Below, piece by piece: positions 1-6,445 of a stretch of DNA of 21,349 nucleotides. Every line of letters begins with the position of its first letter. The first letter of the stretch is position 1. A program made the position numbers and the translations under genes. The notes below the pieces were generated by a model. The model had not been told where the DNA came from and did no database searches. It saw only the letters and a program-made list of their open reading frames with translations. Source of the stretch: Thiocapsa sp035467215 (GTDB lineage: Bacteria; Pseudomonadota; Gammaproteobacteria; Chromatiales; Chromatiaceae); the NCBI RefSeq assembly GCF_035467215.1, contig NZ_DATITZ010000029.1, positions 1 through 21,349 on the forward strand, written 5' to 3'.

Positions 1-68
1 GCCTGAAGGAGGGTCAATGACAGACCGAAAACAACGATGCTCTTGCCCGTTCGACACGCGATCGACAT
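1..68 (-). CDS. N-terminus of an exported protein, truncated by window edge (TagQ position)
   Basis: An ATG at 68-66 on the minus strand is preceded by a perfect AAGGAG Shine-Dalgarno (76-81 on the plus strand) with a 7-nt spacer. It opens a frame of 22 codons to the window edge. The residues read MSIACRTGKS followed by a hydrophobic run IVVFGLSLTLLQ, the shape of a Sec signal peptide with a positive n-region and a leucine-rich core; the cleavage site lies outside the window. It follows the TagR-like gene by about 117 nt on the same strand. In Pseudomonas the TagRST genes travel with the outer-membrane lipoprotein TagQ, so a TagQ-like lipoprotein is a reasonable guess, but no lipobox or mature sequence can be seen. 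Function is not assigned. Confidence 0.55.
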   Translation of the reverse strand, partial: MSIACRTGKSIVVFGLSLTLLQ

Positions 69-75
69 CTGAATG

Positions 76-81
76 CTCCTT
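76..81 (-). promoter_or_regulatory. Strong ribosome binding site for the left-edge gene
   Basis: AAGGAG on the minus strand, 7 nt before the ATG at 68-66. This site is the main reason for calling the truncated gene at the edge. Confidence 0.6.
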
Positions 82-185
82 GTAACTTGGTTCCGCTCGG
101 ATGGTTCCGCGGGTGTGCAACCCTGCACGTCCGTCGTCTGAGTTTAGCCGATCGCGCTGCGCTCGAGCGCCGAAAATTGCGCGGC

Positions 186-1838
186 TCATCGCAGTCCGCG
201 ACAACCCTTGAACCATTCGGCGCGTGCGACGGCGCCTGCTTGCGCATAGTCCATGACCTGCCGATGGAAGCGCTCGGGATAGATCCCCAGATCACCGTAG
301 CCGCGTGCGGTCAGCTCCGAGCGCAGTCCGACCAGCTCCGTGTCCAGAACGGCCAGGTCGTCGGGATAGGTCTGCGCGGTGCGCACGATGGAGTCGGCAT
401 ACACGCCGATGTTCGCGTCCAGCACAGCATCGTCGCGCGCCAGATCCTCGGCGAGCCGGCGACAGCGCGGATGCTCGGCGTTCTCGTTGTCTTTGCAGAG
501 GTCGTAGCGCTGGCGCAGCAGATCGATGTTGAACCCCTCGACCGAGAGCTTCTCGCACAGCATTCCACCGAAACGCAGGGCCTCGCGTGCACTGCGCGCG
601 CGCTGCTCGTAGAGCCGCTGATTCGTTCCGGCAACGACGCTGCGCAACCGCTCCAGGCGCTGCTTCATCTCGGGCTCGCCGCTCGCCCGGGCGAGTGCGG
701 TCAGCTCGAGGACCGGGTCCTCGAAGGGGCGATCGGACAGCACCGGGCGCGGCGGAGGCGTCTCTTGCGGCCGGGCGACATCGCTGCCGAGGCGCTCCCA
801 GGCGGCGCGCACGGCGTCGATGCGCTGGTTCGAGGTCAAGACGGGGGCTGCGAGCAGGACGCGAAAACCCGTGTCGGCCGTCCCCACGGCACCGCGATCG
901 TCGTAGAAGGGAACCTCGCGCCGCAGCGAGCTGCGCAGATCCTGGGCACTGGAATGCAGGCTGCCGCCGCGCACGACCGCCGCCCCGGGCTGACCGTGTC
1001 GACGCTCCACCCGGTGCAGCCGAAAGGGGTCGAGGACATACTCCTCGAGATTGCCCATCACATCGTGAAGCCCGAGCGGGTTCGGCTCGAGCACCCCGAT
1101 CGGGCGCACCTGACCTTGCGCGTTCTCGTTGAACCAGGCATGGCGCGCAGGTCCGTCCGGCATCGGGTAGAGCATCTAGCGGAACACCGCGGGGCTGACC
1201 CGATCGCCCCCGCGCGCGGCGTATTCCCACTCGGACTCCGTCGGCAGGCGCACGAAGGCCGGCACCCCGTCGGCGCGCGGCAGGCAGGGCGTCGCGGTCG
1301 CGTCGCAATCGGCGATGGCACCGGCCTCCTCGCGCAGCCAGAGCGAGTAGCGATGCGCGAAGTCCAGCGCATCGTGCCAGCCAACACCGCCCTTGGGGAG
1401 TCGCGCCGTCGCGCCCTTGCCCGGTTCAGGACAGGCCGCGCCGGACGCGGCAGCAAGGACCGCGTCGTATTGCAGCGCAGTCACCTCGTACTTGCCGATC
1501 AAGAAGCGGCGCTGCGCGCCCTCGGGCGCCTCGAAACTGCCCGCGAGATGGTCGAGATAGCGATGCTCGGCATAACCCTGGCTCTCGGTCTCGCTGCCGA
1601 GCTCCACCTCGGTATCGGCAAGCGGGTCGGTGCCCGCCGTGCCGACCGGCCGAAAGGCCATGGCGCCGCCGCACGGCAGCGGGACGATGACGTCCTCGGG
1701 CCCGGGCTTGGGGTTGTAGAGCGTCTCCGGCCAGGTCACGGCGACCTCGGCGACGCCGCGCGCGGCGAACGACACCAGCCCGATCGCCAACAGACGGCTT
1801 AGCCGCCGCGCAGCTCTTGAATCAACGGATCGCTTCAC
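186..1838 (-). pseudogene. tagR: TagR-like SUMF1/FGE-fold periplasmic protein, interrupted by in-frame TAG
   Basis: One reading frame of 550 codons is split by a TAG at 1178-1176 into a 220-residue part (1838-1176) and a 329-residue part (1175-186, whose ATG directly abuts the stop). The start is GTG at 1838 with GGAGGG 5 nt upstream, overlapping the end of the permease gene by 17 nt. A signal-peptide-like segment (about 12-31) precedes a formylglycine-generating-enzyme fold: RLPTESEWEYAARGG (197-211) lies before the stop, and GNLEEYV (about 262), VVRGGSLHSS (about 288) and GFRVLLA (about 324) lie after it. The single SUMF1 domain therefore spans the stop, so neither half should fold alone. 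The FGE catalytic cysteines are absent after RGGS, as expected for a non-enzymatic regulator like Pseudomonas TagR, a periplasmic activator of PpkA. A helical C-terminal extension of about 215 residues follows. It could be a recent pseudogene (CAG to TAG), a read-through case or a sequencing error. Confidence 0.8.
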
Positions 1839-3138
1839 GCAAACCCTCCGCCGGACTCACGCGCCCGGCCCGTATCGCCCCGGCCGTCGACGCAACCAGG
1901 GCCACCAGCATGACCAACCCGGACGCCACACCCAGGTCTTGGATGCCGAGCCGGGTCAGATAGCCCCCGCCGGCCAGATTCTCACCCATGACGACGTCGA
2001 ACGCATGCGCGCCCGCCAGATAGCCCGCACCGGCAAAGAGCAGACCGAGCCCGGCGATGAGCGAACCTTGGATCACCGGCAACGCCGCGACCGCGCCGGG
2101 CCCGAACCCGAACAGCCGCAGCAGCGCCAACTGACGGCGCTTGCGCTCCACCCCTACCCAGAGTGCGCCGCCCAAGGCCAGCGCACAGCCCGCCCCGCCG
2201 ATCAGGGCGATCACCCGAAACAGGAACGACAGGGTGCGATCCACCGCCTGCACCGAGGCGATCCGTTCGGCTTGGGTGCGGACCTCGACCCCCTCGGCAC
2301 TGACCGCGGCGGCCAGGGGGCCAACCTGATCCAGCCCTGTCGCATAGAGCCGGGCGTTGGCGAAACGCGTTTGGCGGTCCGCGTAACCGAGCGTGACGGC
2401 ACCGTCGGGCGGCAGATCCAGCGTACCGTCCCGGTAGTCCTCGGCTGCAACCAAAAGATCCAGGCTGGTGAAGAGCGCATCACGGGCGAACCGCGCCTCG
2501 GGCACGATGCCGATGACCGAGAGCAGCAGACGCAGGTGCTCGGAGACGCCGTCTCGGGTGCGCTTCACCACGGCGACCAGGGCAGCCGGATCGGCCTGCG
2601 TGGGAACGCCCTCCTCCGCCCCGGATGCGGGCGCCCCCGGCACTGGCTCGGCGGACATCAAGCCCAGCCGGCGCGCCAAGGTCGCGGTCACCAGGACCTC
2701 GCCGGGATGGCTCGGCAGCGCGGTGCCCGGCGGCAAAAGCGGATCGCCGAGCGCCGTCGGGATCACCTCGACCGCAGGCAGCAGGCGTCGCGCCGAGTCC
2801 AGGAGATCGACACTGGCGTTGATGGTGCGGGTCTTGGGAATCAGAAAGGCGACGTCCGGCCGCGCCGCGATCTCGGCGAGCCAGTCGCGGTCCAGTCGGG
2901 CGCTGCCGTAGAAGACCACCTCCAGGTTGCGCGGATCGCGCAGCAGGGTCTCGCGCAGGGTCTCGACGACACCGTTCTTGAGTCCGAGCAACAGGAGCAA
3001 CGGGGCCAGGATCGCGGCGACCGTCAGGACGAAGACCAGGGTGGTATGCCGATCATGGCGCAGATCCTTCCAGGCCAAGGCCCAGACCTCGGCGGCGACG
3101 GGGCCGACGGACGAACGCGCTTTGGTCGATGCCGTCAT
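1822..3138 (-). CDS. tagS: TagS-like ABC transporter permease, FtsX/LolC type (438 aa)
   Basis: Inner-membrane subunit of a type VII (MacB/LolCDE-like) ABC system. Such systems transmit force or extract lipoproteins rather than import solutes. The topology is the family's: one N-terminal helix (33-54), a large periplasmic domain of about 250 residues (55-303), then three C-terminal helices (about 304-329, 351-376, 402-424) forming the FtsX domain. The cytoplasmic loop VERKRRQLALLRLFGFG (about 330-346) is the usual ATPase-contact segment. The start is taken at ATG 3138 (MTASTKARSS). The frame stays open 63 codons further upstream, but those residues are Arg-rich translation of a REP-like repeat. 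The ATPase gene lies 106 nt upstream and the TagR-like gene overlaps the 3' end. Together with TagT and TagR this matches the Pseudomonas T6SS regulatory module TagQRST. Family assignment is strong; the Tag identity comes from context. Confidence 0.85.
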   Translation of the reverse strand: MTASTKARSSVGPVAAEVWALAWKDLRHDRHTTLVFVLTVAAILAPLLLLLGLKNGVVETLRETLLRDPRNLEVVFYGSARLDRDWLAEIAARPDVAFLIPKTRTINASVDLLDSARRLLPAVEVIPTALGDPLLPPGTALPSHPGEVLVTATLARRLGLMSAEPVPGAPASGAEEGVPTQADPAALVAVVKRTRDGVSEHLRLLLSVIGIVPEARFARDALFTSLDLLVAAEDYRDGTLDLPPDGAVTLGYADRQTRFANARLYATGLDQVGPLAAAVSAEGVEVRTQAERIASVQAVDRTLSFLFRVIALIGGAGCALALGGALWVGVERKRRQLALLRLFGFGPGAVAALPVIQGSLIAGLGLLFAGAGYLAGAHAFDVVMGENLAGGGYLTRLGIQDLGVASGLVMLVALVASTAGAIRAGRVSPAEGLREAIR

Positions 3139-3164
3139 CGGATGATGATCCAAACCCGCCGTGC

Positions 3165-3230
3165 GTCGGGCTTTAGCCCGACAAGAGCGCAGCGGCCGGA
3201 CGGCAAGGCCGTGTCGGACTGAAGTCCGAC
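3165..3230. repeat. Paired REP-like palindromes (REPIN-like) between tagT and tagS
   Basis: Two 18-bp palindromes of the same design lie 30 bp apart. The first is GTCGGGCT-TT-AGCCCGAC (3165-3182). The second is GTCGGACT-GA-AGTCCGAC (3213-3230). Each has an 8-bp stem and a 2-nt loop and begins GTCGG. The spacer holds a weaker CGGCC..GGCCG pair. Two similar hairpins at close spacing in an intergenic gap is typical of REP doublets mobilised by RAYT transposases. In the transcript they would form stable hairpins that could attenuate or protect the message between tagT and tagS. Confidence 0.7.
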
Positions 3231-3244
3231 CCACCCCGTGCCGT

Positions 3245-4042
3245 TCAAGACGCGTCCTCGAAGCAGGAGCCGAGCCGGTCGGGTGCATCGAGCGGACGCG
3301 CCCGAACCTCGCGCAGGCCGAGCGCACGCACGCGCCCCTGCTCGTGTGTCGCGATCACCACCGCCGCCCCGCTTTCAACCGCCAGATCACGCAGCAGACC
3401 GAGCACCCGGTCCGCAAGCCGCGGGTCGAGCGCCGAGGAGGGCTCGTCGGCCAGCACCAGGTCCGGCCCGTGTGCCAGTGCGCGCCCGATCGCGACCCGC
3501 TGCTGCTGGCCGACGGAGAGCTGCCCCGGCCGTCGGTCCAGCAGCGCACCGATCTCCAGCACCGCCACCAGGTGGCTGATCCGCGCGTCCTCGGCCGGAA
3601 GCCCGAGCAGGCGGCGGTTGATTCCGATGTTCTCGCGCACGGTCAGAAAGGGCAGGAGCCCGCCGGTCTGCATCACGAATCCGATCGAGCGGGCGCGCAT
3701 CCGTGCGAGTGCGCCCTCGGCACGGGCGCGCCACAGCCTAGCCACATCGACCGGCGCGGCCGCATACAAGAGAAAGTGCACCCCCGGCAGCGGCGGCGCG
3801 GCGAGCCCGAGCAGTTCGAGCACAGTGCTCTTGCCGCTGCCGCTCTCGCCGGTGATCGCCAGCGTCTCGCCGCGGACGATCCTCAAGCGCGGCACACTGA
3901 CCTCGAAAGACCCGTTGCCGCTGCCATGGCGATAGCCCAGTCGGGTTGCCTCGATCAGCGGGCCGGCGGTCGGCGAATCAGGAACATCAGGCGATATCGC
4001 CCGAGCGGACGCGTTATCGAGAGGCGCCATCCGCGAACCCAT
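3245..4042 (-). CDS. tagT: TagT-like ABC transporter ATPase, LolD/MacB family (265 aa)
   Basis: Cytosolic ATPase partner of the FtsX-type permease downstream. All ABC motifs are present in order: Walker A GESGSGKS (65-72), Q-loop glutamine in VMQTGG (about 125), signature LSVGQQQR (175-182; Val replaces the usual second Gly), Walker B LVLADEP with the catalytic Glu (195-201), D-loop SALD, and switch His in ATHEQ (about 233). The short subunit with the text GLLPFLTVRENI is typical of the LolD/MacB/FtsE branch. The start is placed at ATG 4042 because it overlaps the upstream stop as TGATG, implying translational coupling with the vWA gene; an ATG 36 nt further upstream (4078) is also open. About 40 non-conserved residues precede the ABC domain. 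Context points to TagT of the PpkA-controlling module; a lipoprotein-sorting role cannot be excluded. Confidence 0.87.
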   Translation of the reverse strand: MGSRMAPLDNASARAISPDVPDSPTAGPLIEATRLGYRHGSGNGSFEVSVPRLRIVRGETLAITGESGSGKSTVLELLGLAAPPLPGVHFLLYAAAPVDVARLWRARAEGALARMRARSIGFVMQTGGLLPFLTVRENIGINRRLLGLPAEDARISHLVAVLEIGALLDRRPGQLSVGQQQRVAIGRALAHGPDLVLADEPSSALDPRLADRVLGLLRDLAVESGAAVVIATHEQGRVRALGLREVRARPLDAPDRLGSCFEDAS

Positions 4043-6078
4043 CAGGGCAGATCGCGCAGCGGTACCGGATAGACCCATTCGCCCGCCGGGCTGCCCTCGG
4101 CCAGGCTCACCCAGCGATCAGTGTCGGCGTTGTAGCGCTCGTAGAGCTTGATCTTGCCCTTGAGCCGGCTGACGAACTCGAACTGACGCTGCGTGCCCCA
4201 GCGCGACCAGGTGTCCTGATCCAGCGTCATGACGTCGCTCTTGTAGGGCAGGCCGTCGAGGTATTCGCCGAGCAGACCGAGGTCGGCGAGCTGAGTCGCC
4301 TGCGGGCTCGCGGCGAGCGCCGGATCGCGACCGTATTGGGCGGCAATGGAGCGCAGGCTGTCGAAGAAGGCGTCGGGTTTCAACATCCCGGCATCCGCGG
4401 CATCGACGATCTGTTTCAGGATCCCGTGCAGGTCGCTCAACTGGTCCTTGGTGATCAGCACCCGCTCGTCGACCGTCCGCACCGTGGGGTCGGCAAGATC
4501 GCTGTCGCTGATCCAGCCCTCGAAGACCGACGGGGCAAGCGTGCCCTCCTCCCGACCCAGGTAGGCGAGCTGCATGGCATGACCGAGCACACGCGTCGCC
4601 TCGCGCAGCGCGGCTGTCTCCGGGTCTTGCGCAACGGAGGGGCTCGCCGTCGCGGTCGCGGAACTCGGGATTGAGGTGGCTGCGCGTGCACTGCCCGCCG
4701 CGAGATCGCCGCGTGCAGACGCCTCGATGCTCTCGATGACCGTGTCGGACAGTGCGGAGACCGCCTTGCCCAGTGCCGCTGCCGAGCCGTCCTTTACCGA
4801 GAAGTAGAGGCTGCGCTGGATCGCCGCATTGTTGGCCAGGGTCCGATACTGCGCCTCGGCGGTGGCGTGATTGGCCTTGCCGAGCGCTGTCTTGAGATGC
4901 AGAACCATCAACGCGACCCCCTTCTCGGCCGCCTCCGAGCGCACCTGCTCGGCATGCAGACCCGTGGTGGAGGCGTCGCCTTCGAGCGCGCCGGCATCCG
5001 TGATGAGCACGGCATAGCGTGCGCCGAAGCGGTTCCAGGGGATCTCCTCCAAGGCCGTGATGACGCCCGCGTAAGGATCCTCGTCGAACCGGTCGGTCGA
5101 GACCTTCGCCTCGGTGACCTTGGATGCGCGGGTCAAGAACTCGAGCCCCGTGGAGACCTCCGCGGGATCGACGAACATCCGCGCGACATACTCCAACGAT
5201 TTGGCCTTGGCTGGATCGGCGGTCGGCGCACGGAAGGCGACGAGACCGAAAGAAACCTTGTCGAGAAGCCCCGAGCCCTCGATCCGCGTGTAGACCTGCT
5301 GCGCCGCCGCACGCGCCTCGTCGATGTACTGCTGCATCGAGACCGTCGAGTCGATGATGAAGACCACCGCGGCGCGGAAGCTGCCGAGCTGGGTCACCGG
5401 CTCGGCGCGCTCGTCCGGGAGCGGCGTGCTCGTCGGCGCCGCCGTTTCCGTGACCGAGGCCACCTTGAGGCCCCGCATCAGATGACCCGAATCGGTGAAG
5501 ACCTCCTCGAAGTCCAGAATCGGCAGTAGATAGAAGCGCGAGTTGATGTCGATAAAGCGATCCGGCTCGATCGCGACCACGCGGGGATCGCGCCCGCCCT
5601 CGGCGATCTTGCGGGTCAGCGGCCCGACCTCGGCGGCCGGATCAGAGAGCGCCAGCAGCCCGTTCAGTGAATCCCAGGAATCATAGAAGAGGGCGCGCTC
5701 GCGCGCGGCGCCCGGGTTGGTGAAGGCCAAGGCCATCTGCTGCAGCCAGGGCACCGTGTCGCCGGCCCGCAGCCAGCCGCTGATCTTGCCCTTGGTGTCG
5801 ACGCCGACCTCGAGCCAGCGCTGTCCGTCGCGCTCGGTCTCGGCATAGACGTAGAAGCGCGAGAAGGCATCGACAAGGCGCCCGGCATCGCCGCCCGGTT
5901 GCTGGGTCAGCATCGCCCCAGGACGGGTTAGAACGCGCTGAAAGAGCGTCTTCTTCCCGGCTTGCAGCAAGGGCGAGCGATCGGTCGGCGGCTCGGCGAA
6001 GACGGGCACCGCAGCCAGGACCACCGCGGCCAGCAGCAGCCACACACTCAACCGTCGCTTCAGGTGCATTCCACTCAT
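4042..6078 (-). CDS. Secreted vWA-domain protein resembling the periplasmic part of PpkA (678 aa)
   Basis: The start is ATG 6078 (MSGMHLKRR), with AGGAG 5 nt upstream; the frame remains open further upstream through repeat-derived sequence. Signal peptide: KRR, hydrophobic core 11-26, likely cut after VFA (28). Next comes an SH3-like stretch (SRFYVYAE...RWLEVG...GWLRAGDTVPW, about 73-111). A von Willebrand A domain runs from about 235 to 455 with a complete MIDAS DSTVS (243-247) and a later Asp in LITDAG (361). A Ser/Thr/Ala-rich linker (about 460-485) follows, then a helical C-terminal region ending in GEWVYPVPLRDLP. This order resembles the region after the membrane anchor of the T6SS Ser/Thr kinase PpkA, whose external part works with TagR. 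No kinase domain is present: the protein begins at the signal peptide. It is first in an operon with tagT, tagS and tagR, so it is probably the periplasmic partner of that ABC complex. The vWA call is secure; the PpkA relation comes from recalled family features and synteny. Confidence 0.82.
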   Translation of the reverse strand: MSGMHLKRRLSVWLLLAAVVLAAVPVFAEPPTDRSPLLQAGKKTLFQRVLTRPGAMLTQQPGGDAGRLVDAFSRFYVYAETERDGQRWLEVGVDTKGKISGWLRAGDTVPWLQQMALAFTNPGAARERALFYDSWDSLNGLLALSDPAAEVGPLTRKIAEGGRDPRVVAIEPDRFIDINSRFYLLPILDFEEVFTDSGHLMRGLKVASVTETAAPTSTPLPDERAEPVTQLGSFRAAVVFIIDSTVSMQQYIDEARAAAQQVYTRIEGSGLLDKVSFGLVAFRAPTADPAKAKSLEYVARMFVDPAEVSTGLEFLTRASKVTEAKVSTDRFDEDPYAGVITALEEIPWNRFGARYAVLITDAGALEGDASTTGLHAEQVRSEAAEKGVALMVLHLKTALGKANHATAEAQYRTLANNAAIQRSLYFSVKDGSAAALGKAVSALSDTVIESIEASARGDLAAGSARAATSIPSSATATASPSVAQDPETAALREATRVLGHAMQLAYLGREEGTLAPSVFEGWISDSDLADPTVRTVDERVLITKDQLSDLHGILKQIVDAADAGMLKPDAFFDSLRSIAAQYGRDPALAASPQATQLADLGLLGEYLDGLPYKSDVMTLDQDTWSRWGTQRQFEFVSRLKGKIKLYERYNADTDRWVSLAEGSPAGEWVYPVPLRDLP

Positions 6079-6109
6079 CCCGGCTCCTGTGATTGCCGTG
6101 CTCCGACAG

Positions 6110-6138
6110 ATCATTGTGCGGCGCGGAGACGCCGACAA
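6110..6138 (-). promoter_or_regulatory. Candidate sigma70-type promoter of the vWA-tagTSR operon
   Basis: On the minus strand TTGTCG (6138-6133) and AATGAT (6115-6110) are separated by 17 nt, each matching 4 of 6 consensus bases. This would give a short leader of about 25 nt before the Shine-Dalgarno and ATG at 6078. A 7-bp inverted repeat (CGCGGAG 6122-6128 / CTCCGCG 6143-6149) brackets the -35 hexamer and could be an operator. Found by eye only. Confidence 0.33.
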
Positions 6139-6189
6139 TCCGCTCCGCGTCTTAATCGTGCAGCACGGCAGATGTGTCGAGACCGTTCC

Positions 6190-6253
6190 TTGTCGTTGTC
6201 GTAATCGACCATCGATACGAATCCGACCATGAATCCGACAACGACAACGACAA
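6190..6253. repeat. TTGTCG / CGACAA hexamer repeats forming a long dyad
   Basis: Two tandem TTGTCG hexamers (6190-6201) face three perfect tandem CGACAA hexamers (6236-6253). They give a 12-bp inverted repeat around a loop of about 35-40 nt. Inside the loop GAATCCGAC occurs twice with a 12-nt period (6219-6227, 6231-6239). It may be a simple-sequence expansion, a repetitive hairpin element or a multi-site operator. Confidence 0.6.
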
Positions 6254-6283
6254 CGAAGTTGACCTCGGACGGTCCCGGAATCT

Positions 6284-6310
6284 CTGCACTGCTCTGCTAG
6301 TAGAGTGCAG
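6284..6310. repeat. Inverted repeat CTGCACT-N13-AGTGCAG
   Basis: Perfect 7-bp arms (6284-6290 and 6304-6310) lie around a 13-nt loop in the middle of the divergent region. There is no following T-run, so it is more likely an operator-type dyad or part of a repeat than a terminator. Confidence 0.4.
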
Positions 6311-6410
6311 CATATCGACGATCGGCCTTGATCGGAACTCCGTCCATGAGAACTCATGCCGACACCGGAGGCCTTCGGCGGAAACAACTCGGTTCACCCG
6401 GAACCCGGTT

Positions 6411-6416
6411 TAGAAT
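6411..6416 (+). promoter_or_regulatory. Candidate -10 element of the 749-aa gene
   Basis: TAGAAT matches the TATAAT consensus at 5 of 6 bases and lies 29 nt before the ATG at 6446, just upstream of the GGGAG ribosome binding site (6434-6438, 7-nt spacer). The best -35 candidate (TCGGTT, 6389-6394, 16-nt spacer) is poor, so an activator may be needed. Confidence 0.35.
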
Positions 6417-6445
6417 CAGTCTAATCGATCGCTCGGGAGCCCGCG

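Larger units (their letters stand above)
6079..6445. other. 367-nt divergent intergenic region between the vWA operon and the 749-aa gene
   Basis: No credible gene is seen here. It contains candidate promoters for both directions, an inverted repeat CGCGGAG-N14-CTCCGCG (6122-6149), a CGACAA repeat block with a matching TTGTCG dyad (6190-6253), and a hairpin CTGCACT-N13-AGTGCAG (6284-6310). Short open frames in it translate to low-complexity (SD/ND or RCRC) peptides, as expected of repeats. The two flanking transcription units are probably regulated from here. Confidence 0.6.

Noticed and set aside
115..128. Hairpin GTGCA-N4-TGCAC downstream of the TagR-like gene as a terminator
   Set aside because: Only a 5-bp stem with no T-run, and the next gene lies closely downstream on the same strand.
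14..295. 93-codon minus-strand frame covering the gap after the TagR-like gene
   Set aside because: Overlaps the TagR-like coding end in another frame, has no ribosome site and no domain; the frame starting at 68 with AAGGAG is far better.
1176..1178. TAG as a programmed pyrrolysine or recoding site
   Set aside because: No evidence for pyrrolysine machinery or a recoding structure in the window; point mutation or sequence error is simpler.
87..1802. 571-codon plus-strand frame opposite the TagR-like gene
   Set aside because: Antisense shadow: low-complexity Arg/Ala/Gly/His-rich product without motifs, while the minus strand encodes a recognisable FGE-fold domain.
1939..3222. 427-codon plus-strand frame opposite the permease gene
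   Set aside because: Gln/Arg/Asp-rich shadow of the TM-rich permease on the other strand.
1..6078. A type VI secretion structural cluster
   Set aside because: Only the regulatory TagTSR/vWA-type genes are seen; no TssB/C, ClpV, Hcp, VgrG, TssM/L/K or baseplate genes are present in the window.
6236..6253. CRISPR-like or iteron-like array from CGACAA repeats
   Set aside because: Units are only 6 bp with no spacers and only three copies; no cas or rep gene is nearby.
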